DNA from: Saprospira grandis str. Lewin
Lineage (GTDB): Bacteria; Bacteroidota; Bacteroidia; Chitinophagales; Saprospiraceae
Direction of reading: 5' to 3'
Assembly (NCBI RefSeq): GCF_000250635.1
Contig: NC_016940.1
Coordinates: 4,278,501 to 4,342,500, forward strand
Length of the DNA stretch: 64,000 bases
Shown one piece after another: positions 41,029 through 48,692 of this stretch (within the stretch, counting starts at the first letter, position 1; every line of letters starts with the position of its first letter). The position numbers were made by a program, and so were the translations under genes. Under the pieces are notes generated by a model. That model ran no database searches, was not told the DNA's origin, and saw only the letters and a list, made by a program, of their open reading frames with translations.

Positions 41029-41652
41029 ATGAGTTTATGGAAACAAATCAAGGGGCTTTTTGCAGAAAATAAACAGCAACAGCCTGAAACTAATGCCAAT
41101 AGCGAAGAAAAGCTTATTCGGCATGAACCCCTAGACCGAAAAGAAAACTTTTTGGCCTACTTCCAAAAATGGCTAGCCTCTAATACCAAAGAGCAAATGC
41201 TCGATTGGCTCTATGCCCAATATCAGGACCACTGCTGCTGCGGCCAAGCCGAAGCAGCCATCCACTTTATGATTATCCCTTCTGTTAGCGGCTTTGTCAT
41301 CCACTTTGATGAGGCCCGCTGGCGCCCTATGGACTTTGAATGCCTTTTTGATTTTTTTAAGCAGCAGTTTAAACAAGCCGGCTACCGCCTACAACTAGCC
41401 GAGCTCAAAGTAACAGAAAAAGACGGTTTGCAGGAAGAAATTGCCCGCTACTACCTCAAGCCCCCCAGAGAATTCGGTCTAGCCTACGGAGAACAAATGG
41501 ACCAAATTTTTGGCAATATTATGCTTACCCTGACCAAAGTTAATGAACAAATGATTAACTTAAAGCTGAGCGCCACCTCTTATAATGATCACTTATATAA
41601 AGCCCCCAAAGACTTCTCGGCGCTGATGCAAGACATTTGTGAGGCTTATTAA
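41029..41652 (+). CDS. Hypothetical cytoplasmic protein
   Basis: The 207-residue protein starts MSLWKQIKGLFAENKQQQPE at the first ATG; a TTG 12 bp upstream is less likely. No signal peptide or membrane helix is seen. A cysteine triplet (HCCCGQAEAAIHF, C69-C71) could bind metal. The rest is mixed alpha/beta with IPSVSGFVIHFDEARWRPMD and FDFFKQQFKQAGYRLQLAEL. The family is not recognised. It is followed closely (21 bp) by a small lipoprotein gene and probably forms a two-gene operon. Confidence 0.75.
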   Translation: MSLWKQIKGLFAENKQQQPETNANSEEKLIRHEPLDRKENFLAYFQKWLASNTKEQMLDWLYAQYQDHCCCGQAEAAIHFMIIPSVSGFVIHFDEARWRPMDFECLFDFFKQQFKQAGYRLQLAELKVTEKDGLQEEIARYYLKPPREFGLAYGEQMDQIFGNIMLTLTKVNEQMINLKLSATSYNDHLYKAPKDFSALMQDICEAY

Positions 41653-41673
41653 CTACCCTTTAACCCTTTTTAG

Positions 41674-42009
41674 ATGTTATCTAAACTTATGTTTCCGCTG
41701 CTATTCCTTAGCTTCCTTTTAGTGACCGCTTGTAGCAGCTTTGAGAAAGAACAGCTGATTGGCAGCTGGCAAAATGAATTGATCTTTGTTAAGTTTGAGG
41801 CCAATGACAGCATGCAGCTAAAACTTGGCGGCGACAATGTTCAAAAAGGAACTTACCACATTTTTGGCAATACCATTGAATTGATCAACCCAGAAGGGAA
41901 GGTCAGCCTTAATATGTCGGTAGTCAAAATTGAAAATGATAGCCTTTATATCAATATGATGAAAACGGGCAGCGACAATATCAAAGCCTTGGCTAGAGTG
42001 AAAGAGTAA
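41674..42009 (+). CDS. Small lipocalin-like lipoprotein
   Basis: The 111-residue protein has a lipoprotein signal (MLSKLMFPLLFLSFLLVTAC, C20). LIGSWQNELIFVKFEANDSM, GGDNVQKGTYHIFGNTIELI, DSLYINMMK and a final strand ALARVKE follow. The G-S-W start plus 'G-T-Y-x-x-x-G-N-x-I' is the usual opening of lipocalin-like or 'DUF4488/5640-type' Bacteroidota lipoproteins. Ligand unknown. Confidence 0.75.
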   Translation: MLSKLMFPLLFLSFLLVTACSSFEKEQLIGSWQNELIFVKFEANDSMQLKLGGDNVQKGTYHIFGNTIELINPEGKVSLNMSVVKIENDSLYINMMKTGSDNIKALARVKE

Positions 42010-42030
42010 GCCTAGCTTGGCCCCCAAGCA

Positions 42031-42070
42031 AGCAGCCCCCTGAGCAATCGCTCAGGGGGCTGCTCTTTTA
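42031..42070 (+). terminator. Strong terminator after the small lipoprotein gene
   Basis: AGCAGCCCCCTGAGC-AATC-GCTCAGGGGGCTGCT forms a 15-bp perfect stem, followed by CTTTTATT. Confidence 0.85.
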
Positions 42071-42097
42071 TTGGCCCTTTAGGGCCAGGGCGCAAAT

Positions 42098-42411
42098 GGC
42101 CACAACAAGGCTTTTAGGCCGTCTTCGACGACCAAAGGGAGTAACCGATGTGGAGGGGCAAACTTGCGGCGGACAGGCGAGCGCAGCGAGCCGCAGGCCT
42201 AGCGATGTGCAGCAGTGCGGCAAAGCCGCAGACCCAGGCCGTCAGGCCGCAGGGCCGAGCGAACAGCGAGCTGCGAAACGTAGCGCCCGCCAAAGGCGGG
42301 AGGCCCCAAAACAGCAGCGAGCTGCAAAACGACAACAAGAACTTTAGTTCGCAGTTCGACGACCAAAGGAAGTAACCGCCGCAAGGCCGCAGGCCGCAGC
42401 GGAGGCCCCAA
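42098..42411 (+). repeat. Family-1 repeat, copy 14, long form (orientation A)
   Basis: A TTTA module (CCACAACAAGGCT-TTTA-GGCCGTC, TTCGACGACCAAAGGGAG) leads into the core: GGCGAGC-GCA-GCGAGCC, GGCCTAGCGATGTGCAGCAG, TGCGGC-AAA-GCCGCAGACC, GGGCCGAGCGAACAGCGAGC, CCCGCC-AAA-GGCGGG and AGGCCCCAAAACAGCAGC. A second module, CAAGAAC-TTTA-GTTCGCAG, and GGAGGCCCCAAG close it. It is the mirror of copy 13. The edge is 11 bp from the stop at 42423. Confidence 0.92.
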
Positions 42412-42422
42412 GTCCTAAACAA

Positions 42423-43913
42423 CTAAGGATTCAATAAAATAAAATCTTTGCCAGATTTGCGGAAGCGTTGTGGACCAATTTCTAGGATTTCGCCCTCTTG
42501 CATATCGCCCAAATTTAGGTACTCGCCCTCTAGGGTATAGATGGAGCCGCCGGTTCGGCTAGCGATGCGAATATAATCTACGCCCACCTGGCCCTCCTTA
42601 CCGGTTTCGCAGATGAGGACGTCAATCTTTTTGCCCATTTTTTCGATTTTTCGGAGCAGCGGCATATCCCGTACTCGGGCAAAATTATCGGCAATGAGGA
42701 GCACGCCCGTACAGTCGGGGTAGCGGCCCAAACCAGCCAATACAGCCTCCAAATCATTCTCGGAAGGTCGGCCACCACGGCCTGCCTTCATGGCCGAAAA
42801 AGCCACCTCCTTGATACGGTCGGGAGAAGGCGAGCCCACAAAATAGGTTCCGCCAGAGCGGCCCAGCATACCATCGGGATGATCGTCGCCATCATTGAAA
42901 AAGAGGTACTTTTTGGTACTATCCATTTTGGCCTGCGACTGAATAAAGATCAGGGTTTGCGTGATATAAGGGTACATACTGCCCGTTACATCTTGGACAA
43001 TCAGGTGGCCTGACCAATCCTCGGCTTTTTCAGTGAGGTACTTATAAACCACCGTATCGCTATCGAGTTGTTCTAGGGCCTCAGAAATAGAGGCGGCAGA
43101 GGGCGGCTCTCGGTAAGCGACCTTTCTTTCCGTTAGTTTTACCTCCTTGACCTTTTTGGTGACATACTGTTTTGGGCGTTTTTTTCCAAACAGGCCCTTT
43201 TTCTTCTTATAGCGTTTGCCGTTTTTGCGTTTTTTGGGATTACTATGTAAATATTTACCGGTCCAAGTTCGCTTTTCCACCCATTCGATCGTAGAATCTT
43301 GGACCGTTTTATAGGCCGTTTTGCCTAAAGCCGCATCCATCGTTCGTTCAATAAAGGCAATTTCTTCTTCTGGGGGCAAAAGGCGGCTGCTGGGACGATC
43401 TACCCGAACATCATCTACCGTTCGCAGGATGCTGCCATCTTCGGCAGTGAGGCGATGCGGTTTGAGATAAATGACGAAGCCGTGAAAATAAGTGCGGGCC
43501 GTGGCATAATCGATGGCGCCATCTTGGGCCACCAATCGCCATTCAATGAGGTTAGATTTGAAGGCTTGTGGAAAAAACCAATGCAGCATTTCGTAGCGGT
43601 CCTCATTCAACTTCACCTGATCGAAGCTTTTGTCTTGTCGAAAAACGGTATAGACCAAATCAATGCGCTCCACAATAGTGTCTGTCAGGCTGTTAATCAG
43701 CGCCTTATCTTCTGGCGTAAAGATAAAGCGGGCATAGCGCATCGGAAAATAGAGAATGTAGGGACTTTGGCGGCTGGTATCAAACTGCGCAATGAGCTCC
43801 TCGGGCTCTTCGGCCAGCATTCTGGGCGTAACGACTAAGGTATCTTCACTGGCCATCTTTTGGGCCGAAAGCGGCAGGGCCAGCAACAATAGAAAAAATA
43901 AATAGTAAGGCAT
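42423..43913 (-). CDS. Exported protein with a C-terminal von Willebrand A-like domain
   Basis: The 496-residue protein has a signal peptide (MPYYLFFLLLLALPLSAQ). Its N-terminal region is uncharacterised (about 25-205). A very basic stretch follows (about 215-260, KKRKNGKRYKKKKGLFGKKR). The C-terminal domain starts HLIVQDVTGSMYPYITQTLI, a D-x-T/S-G-S MIDAS-like site, and continues YLFFNDGDDHPDGMLG, GVLLIADNFARVRDM and KIDVLICE. The vWA-like fold suggests protein-protein binding in the periplasm. The partner is unknown. The basic tract may bind nucleic acid or polyanion. Confidence 0.8.
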   Translation of the reverse strand: MPYYLFFLLLLALPLSAQKMASEDTLVVTPRMLAEEPEELIAQFDTSRQSPYILYFPMRYARFIFTPEDKALINSLTDTIVERIDLVYTVFRQDKSFDQVKLNEDRYEMLHWFFPQAFKSNLIEWRLVAQDGAIDYATARTYFHGFVIYLKPHRLTAEDGSILRTVDDVRVDRPSSRLLPPEEEIAFIERTMDAALGKTAYKTVQDSTIEWVEKRTWTGKYLHSNPKKRKNGKRYKKKKGLFGKKRPKQYVTKKVKEVKLTERKVAYREPPSAASISEALEQLDSDTVVYKYLTEKAEDWSGHLIVQDVTGSMYPYITQTLIFIQSQAKMDSTKKYLFFNDGDDHPDGMLGRSGGTYFVGSPSPDRIKEVAFSAMKAGRGGRPSENDLEAVLAGLGRYPDCTGVLLIADNFARVRDMPLLRKIEKMGKKIDVLICETGKEGQVGVDYIRIASRTGGSIYTLEGEYLNLGDMQEGEILEIGPQRFRKSGKDFILLNP

Positions 43914-44003
43914 AAAACTCTTTTAGGTGATTTGCCCAAAGATACTATTTTTAGTTTTGGCCCTCGAATAGATCGGCTAAAGGAGGGAAATAATCGGCTA
44001 GAG

Positions 44004-44037
44004 TTGGCCGTAAATCCTGGAATAGCTTGTACCTTTG
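44004..44037 (+). promoter_or_regulatory. Probable promoter of the CHAT-protein gene
   Basis: TTGG (44004-44007) and TACCTTTG (44030-44037) match the Bacteroidota elements, with a slightly long 22-23 bp spacer. The ATG at 44060 is about 22 bp after the -7 box. Confidence 0.55.
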
Positions 44038-44059
44038 TGCAGACAAAACAAACAAACTC

Positions 44060-47000
44060 ATGAAATTCTTATTGCCCCTCCTTTTCTTTCTCCCCTTATG
44101 CCTATTTGCCCAAATCTCGGAACAATCCTTTGAGAAGATGGCGGATAAAGGCGAATATGAAGCTATGGTCCAATTGGCCCAAGAGCAGCTCAAGATGAGC
44201 CATATTTCTCCCCAAGACAAAGCTCGTTTGCAGTTCTTTTTAGCTTGGGGCTTAGATGAAGGCCCAGGGGATGATAGTCTGGCCCTAAGCCAGTACTTAG
44301 CCGCCGAAAACTGGCAAAAAAATGCCCCTCAGGCCCTAAAAGAATATGCCGAAACCTTAGGGTTGTTGGGCTTTTTTTACAGCCAAAAACGCTCAGATTT
44401 TGAGCAGGCCCTTATTCGCTTTGAGGCCTTAGAGCAAGCTTATAATCGCCTAGGCGAAGCCGACAGCCTAAAAGTAGATAATGAGATCAACCTGGCCTAT
44501 TCGCTGCGGATGCTCGAAAGAATGCAAGAGGCCGAGCAGCGCTATAAGAACTTGGCCCAGCGGCTGCTCAAGCAGCCCAAAGCGGCTCATCAAGACTTGG
44601 TTCGGGTCTATAAAGAATTGGCCAATTTGGCCCTAGAACAAGACCAGGTGGATCAGGCCCTTCAGCTTTTTCAGCAAGCGCTGCAGCTAGCCAAAGAAAA
44701 CTTTGGTCCAGAAAGTAAGGCCTATGCCAGTCAGCTCAATAGCTTAGCTACTTACTATTATCGCCTGAGTTTTTATGAAGAAGCAGAACCCCTTCTCTTA
44801 GAGGCGCTTAAAATTTATAAAACCCAAAACATTCAGGATAAAAAATATGCTGCCGCCTTGGGCAATTTGGGCGCACTCTATATCGAGCTCGACCGCCTAC
44901 ATGATGCCCTGCCCCTTATGCAAGAAGCCGCCGAGATGGAAAAAGCACTTTTGGGAGAAGATAATCTGGATTATGCCACTAGTTTAAATAATATGGGGGC
45001 CGTTTATATGCGTTTAGGCGAATTTGAGAAAAGTCTGGCCGCGGTAAAACAATCGGTAGCCATCATCAAAAAAGCCAAAGGCAGCAGCCATGGCAGCTAT
45101 GTAAACAACCTATCCAATCTGGCCTATGTATATACTGTAGCAGAAAAATATGAGTTGGCCGATGCCGCTTATCGGGAGGTTTTGGCTTGGGTTCGGCAGC
45201 ATAGAGGCGAAAAAAGCCTGACCTATGCCCGCATCTTATATGATTATGCCATCTTATGGGAAAAAAAGGGCGATATGGAAAAAGCCATTGCCCTCAATAG
45301 AGAAATCTTAAGCATTCAACAGGCTATTTTGGGCCCCGACAACCCCAAACTGCTCCGCAGCAAAAACAGTTTGGCCATCTACCTCTTTGCCAACGAGCAA
45401 GATGAAGAAGCCTTGGACTATATTGACCAAGTGGTTCGACATTGCACCAATAAAAATGTGGGCCTGGCCGCCGAAGAACAATGGCAGCAGCAAGTTTTGG
45501 AGCATGCGCCCGTACAAAATACCGACTTACTCAAGAGTTTGGGGCTCTATTATGACTATTTGCAACGCAAGCAGCCTCAAGACTATAAAAACCGCCTAGA
45601 GCAAATAGAGCAAACGGCTATTTCGCTGCTAGAGAATGAGCGAAAAAACATGAGTGCCGAAGCCGATAAATTGCGCAGTTTGCAAGCGCAGCAAAAGTGG
45701 GTCCTCTTGGCTAGCAAGCAGGCCATGCAAGAGAAGAATTATCTTCGGGCCTTTAGTTTTTCTGACTTTAATAAAACGGTTTTGCTGCGCCAGCATTTGG
45801 CCCAAAAAGCAGGGCGCAGCCTCAGCAAACTGCCTAAAGAATGGCAAGAAAAACAGGCCAAGCTGATTGACAACTGGAAAGAGCTGCGGATTGCGGCCCA
45901 AAAAACAGCCGAACAATCGGAAAAAGATAGTTTGTTGCGGGCGGCCAATACGGCCAAACTCAAAATTGATGAACTGCGTCTAGAATTGGCTCAAAAATAT
46001 CCTCAACTGGCCCAATTGGAAGAGATAAAACCCCTAGATATTCAGGCTTTGCAAAAGGAGCTCCGAGCCAATGAAGCCCTGATTAACTATATGGTAACAC
46101 CCGAAAAAATCTATGCTTTTCTGCTGCCCAAGGAGGGCGAATTGATTGCCAAAGAGCTCCCTATTCAGTTAGAAGACTTAAATAAAAGCATCAATGATTT
46201 TAGAAAAAGCTTGAGTGACTACCCCTTTATTCAATCTGACTCCTTAAAGGCCCGAACGCTCTATCTTCAAGAGGGGCAACTGCTTTATCAGCAGCTATTG
46301 GCGCCTATTTTGGGCGAGCAAAAGCAGTTCGATCAACTGCTGATTATTCCAGATGCTGCCTTGGCCCATATCCCTTTTGAGGCCCTGCTCAGGGCAGCGC
46401 CCCAGGACAATAGCTCCTATGCCGAGCTGCCTTATTTGGTGAAAGATTACGCCATTTACTACAATTATTCCTTGGCCCTTTGGCAGGAAAACAAGCAACA
46501 ACAGCCCAAAAATAACGGGCAGTTTTTGGGCTTTGCGGCTAGCTATGAGGGGCAGGCTGGAGCAACTTCCGCTTTGCGCTCTATGCAAGAGCAGCGGCTA
46601 CGCTCGCATCTGAGTCCCTTGCCCGCAGCTCGCCAAGAAATTGACTTTTTGGCCCAGGAGTTTTCTGGACAATTCTTCTACGATAGCTTGGCCAATGAGG
46701 CTAATTTTAAGCGTTTGGCCCCCAATTTTTCGGTCATCCACTTGGCCATGCACGGCCTGCTTCGTCCTCGGCAGCCGCTGCTCTCGGCCTTGGCCTTTAG
46801 TGAAAATAACGATAGTGTAGAAAACAACTTTTTAGAGGCCCATGAAATTGCCAAACTAGATCTCAACAGCGATTTATTGGTCCTTTCTGCCTGCGAAACG
46901 GGGCTCGGAAAGTTTGAGCAGGGCAATGGCGTAGCCTCTTTGGCCCGTTCTTTTATGTATGCCAAAGTGCCCGCCCTGCTGGTCTCTCTTTGGCAGGTCA

Positions 47001-47317
47001 ATGATGTGAGCACCGCCTATTTGATGCAAGCCTATTATAAAAACTTGGCCGAGGGGCAGAGCAAATCTAAGGCCTTGCAGGCGGCCAAACTTCAGTACTT
47101 ATCTAATGCCGAGGGAATTGCTCAGCATCCTGCTTTTTGGGCTGCATTTATCCAGTTGGGGGCCGATCATCCCATAAAACTATCGCCTGGTTTCTGGTCC
47201 TCCAAACTGATGTTATTGGCTACTGTTTTTGCCAGCGGCTTGTCTATTCTCATTTTGCTTTACATCATTTTGCGCTGGAAGAAAAAGGACCAAAAGGCGG
47301 GTTTATATCAGAAGTAA
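44060..47317 (+). CDS. Exported TPR-CHAT protease-like protein with C-terminal membrane helix
   Basis: The 1085-residue protein has a signal peptide (MKFLLPLLFFLPLCLFAQ). About ten tetratricopeptide repeats (roughly 60-480; for example YAAALGNLGALYIELDRLHD and YATSLNNMGAVYMRLGEFEK) are followed by a helical linker (about 500-650). The caspase-like CHAT domain (about 720-1040) has the catalytic His in VIHLAMHG (H898) and Cys in SACETGLG (C945), then ALLVSLWQVND. A membrane helix (MLLATVFASGLSILILLYII) and basic tail end it. The catalytic dyad is intact, so protease activity in the periplasm is plausible. Substrate unknown. Confidence 0.88.
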   Translation: MKFLLPLLFFLPLCLFAQISEQSFEKMADKGEYEAMVQLAQEQLKMSHISPQDKARLQFFLAWGLDEGPGDDSLALSQYLAAENWQKNAPQALKEYAETLGLLGFFYSQKRSDFEQALIRFEALEQAYNRLGEADSLKVDNEINLAYSLRMLERMQEAEQRYKNLAQRLLKQPKAAHQDLVRVYKELANLALEQDQVDQALQLFQQALQLAKENFGPESKAYASQLNSLATYYYRLSFYEEAEPLLLEALKIYKTQNIQDKKYAAALGNLGALYIELDRLHDALPLMQEAAEMEKALLGEDNLDYATSLNNMGAVYMRLGEFEKSLAAVKQSVAIIKKAKGSSHGSYVNNLSNLAYVYTVAEKYELADAAYREVLAWVRQHRGEKSLTYARILYDYAILWEKKGDMEKAIALNREILSIQQAILGPDNPKLLRSKNSLAIYLFANEQDEEALDYIDQVVRHCTNKNVGLAAEEQWQQQVLEHAPVQNTDLLKSLGLYYDYLQRKQPQDYKNRLEQIEQTAISLLENERKNMSAEADKLRSLQAQQKWVLLASKQAMQEKNYLRAFSFSDFNKTVLLRQHLAQKAGRSLSKLPKEWQEKQAKLIDNWKELRIAAQKTAEQSEKDSLLRAANTAKLKIDELRLELAQKYPQLAQLEEIKPLDIQALQKELRANEALINYMVTPEKIYAFLLPKEGELIAKELPIQLEDLNKSINDFRKSLSDYPFIQSDSLKARTLYLQEGQLLYQQLLAPILGEQKQFDQLLIIPDAALAHIPFEALLRAAPQDNSSYAELPYLVKDYAIYYNYSLALWQENKQQQPKNNGQFLGFAASYEGQAGATSALRSMQEQRLRSHLSPLPAARQEIDFLAQEFSGQFFYDSLANEANFKRLAPNFSVIHLAMHGLLRPRQPLLSALAFSENNDSVENNFLEAHEIAKLDLNSDLLVLSACETGLGKFEQGNGVASLARSFMYAKVPALLVSLWQVNDVSTAYLMQAYYKNLAEGQSKSKALQAAKLQYLSNAEGIAQHPAFWAAFIQLGADHPIKLSPGFWSSKLMLLATVFASGLSILILLYIILRWKKKDQKAGLYQK

Positions 47318-47322
47318 GGGGA

Positions 47323-47454
47323 TTTTTTGGGGCTGCCCCTCGCCTATCGGCTCGGGTCGCTATGCTTCGCGGCTCGCAGGTCTGCTCGGCCCTGCGGGCT
47401 GCGCTTTGCTTGCCCTGGGTCTGGCCTTCGGCCACCGCTGCGCAGCGCTCATCC
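47323..47454 (-). repeat. Family-1 repeat, copy 15 (orientation B)
   Basis: The order is TTTTTTGGGGCTGCCCC, GGGTCGCTATGCTTCGCGGC and TCGCAGGTCTGCTCGGCCC. GCGGGC-TGCGCTTTGCTT-GCCCTGGGT, CTGGCC-TTC-GGCCACCGC and GCAGCGCTCATCC follow. The edge is 5 bp from the CHAT-gene stop. Confidence 0.88.
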
Positions 47455-47518
47455 GCTCCACTTTATTCCTTGCTCTAGGCTTTCGGCTTCGGCCCTTTAT
47501 CTATAAATTCTTTGCTTT

Positions 47519-48451
47519 ATGAAAAAACCATTTGCCCTACTTTTAGCGGGACTTCTTTTTGGGGCCTGCCAAGATATGCCCAAAGTTGAGGCTTTGCAGC
47601 AAGAAGCGGCCCAAGAAAAAGGCCAGCAAAGGGCGGTTGCTGTAGTGAATCAAGCGCCAACTAAAAAAGACAGCATGCAGTTTCCTTGGTTGGAGCAAGC
47701 TATTTTTGCCGAGCGCATAGAAGATGCTATGGCTCCGCCAGCGGGCTATCATTGGCAGGCGGCCAAGGCGGGTAGTTTTGGGGCTTGGTTGGCCAAGCTT
47801 CCCTTATATCCTGAGGGCCATAAGGTCCATTTGTACAATGGAGCCCAAAAGCCCTATCAGGCGGGGGCGGCTAGGGTCATCCAAATAGATGTGGGCCAAT
47901 CGGACTTGCAGCAATGCGCCGATGCCATCATGCGGCTCTATGCCGAATATGCCTATGCCCAAAAAGACTATGAGGGCATTTTCTTCAACTTCACTTCTGG
48001 AGACCGCGTTGGTTTTTCGGATTGGGCCAAGGGCAAAAAGCCGATTGTCAAAGGCAATCGGGTTTATTTTTCGGCGGCCAAAGGGGCGGCAGATTATAGT
48101 TATGGCAACTTTCGGAGCTATTTGAAGCGGATATTTATGTTTGCGGGCACGGCTTCTTTGGCCGCCGAGCTGCCCAAAAAGCCCTTGGCCCAATTGGAGG
48201 CTGGCGATTTATTTTTGCAGGGGGGATTTCCGGGGCATGCCGTTTTGGTGATGGGCGTAGCGAAAAACAAAGCAGGCAAAAAGCAATTTTTATTGGCCCA
48301 AAGCTATATGCCGGCTCAAGAAATTCATTTGTTGCGCAACTTGCAAGCTGGGGGAAGTCCATGGTTTTCTTTGGCGGAAGATGAAATTTTGTACACCCCA
48401 GAATGGAACTTCCCTGTTGGGAGTTTGCATAGCTTTTTGGGTAGAAAATAG
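47519..48451 (+). CDS. DUF4846-domain lipoprotein
   Basis: The 310-residue protein has a lipoprotein signal (MKKPFALLLAGLLFGAC, C17). DUF4846 family landmarks follow: PPAGYHWQAAKAGSFGAWLA, LPLYPEGHKVHLYNG, RVIQIDVGQSDLQQCADAIM, RLYAEYAYAQKDY, FFNFTSGDRVGFSDWAKGKK, MFAGTASLAAEL and HAVLVMGVAKNKAGKKQFLL. The late conserved D and H (GDLFLQGGFPGHAVLVM) resemble a papain/NlpC-like active-site arrangement, but that is a suggestion only. The repeat and a T-rich leader sit directly upstream. Confidence 0.85.
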   Translation: MKKPFALLLAGLLFGACQDMPKVEALQQEAAQEKGQQRAVAVVNQAPTKKDSMQFPWLEQAIFAERIEDAMAPPAGYHWQAAKAGSFGAWLAKLPLYPEGHKVHLYNGAQKPYQAGAARVIQIDVGQSDLQQCADAIMRLYAEYAYAQKDYEGIFFNFTSGDRVGFSDWAKGKKPIVKGNRVYFSAAKGAADYSYGNFRSYLKRIFMFAGTASLAAELPKKPLAQLEAGDLFLQGGFPGHAVLVMGVAKNKAGKKQFLLAQSYMPAQEIHLLRNLQAGGSPWFSLAEDEILYTPEWNFPVGSLHSFLGRK

Positions 48452-48460
48452 GGCCAAAAT

Positions 48461-48617
48461 GGCGGGCAAAGCCCGCCTGGCCGAAGGCCAAACGGCCTAG
48501 CGATGTGCAGGGGTGGCCGCAGGCCAGACCGAGCCGCTGAAAGCGGCGAAGGGCCGAGCAGACCTGCGAGCCCCGAAACGTAGCGCCCGCCGAAGGCGGG
48601 AGGCCCCAAAACAGCGG
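48461..48617 (+). repeat. Family-1 repeat, copy 16 (orientation A)
   Basis: The order is GGCGGGC-AAA-GCCCGCC, TGGCC-GAA-GGCCA, GGCCTAGCGATGTGCAGG, GTGGCC-GCA-GGCCAGACC, GCCGCT-GAA-AGCGGC and GAAGGGCCGAGCAGACCTGC. CGAAACGTAGCGCC, CCCGCC-GAA-GGCGGG and AGGCCCCAAAAC follow. Five separate hairpins are visible. Confidence 0.92.
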
Positions 48618-48635
48618 AACAACTTTCAGTATAAA

Positions 48636-48672
48636 AAAACTGCTCTTCCCCAAGATGGAGAAGAGCAGTTAT
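48636..48672 (-). terminator. Terminator of the CUB/T9SS operon
   Basis: AACTGCTCTTC (48638-48648) pairs with GAAGAGCAGTT (48660-48670), with a T-run on the minus strand. It is just downstream of the stop at 48693. Confidence 0.8.
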
Positions 48673-48692
48673 CATTTAAATTCTAATTGTTA

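Noticed and set aside
42423-48451. vWA-like, CHAT and DUF4846 genes as one defence system
   Set aside because: Genes are on different strands with separate promoters, separated by repeats; all have export signals, which does not fit cytoplasmic phage defence.
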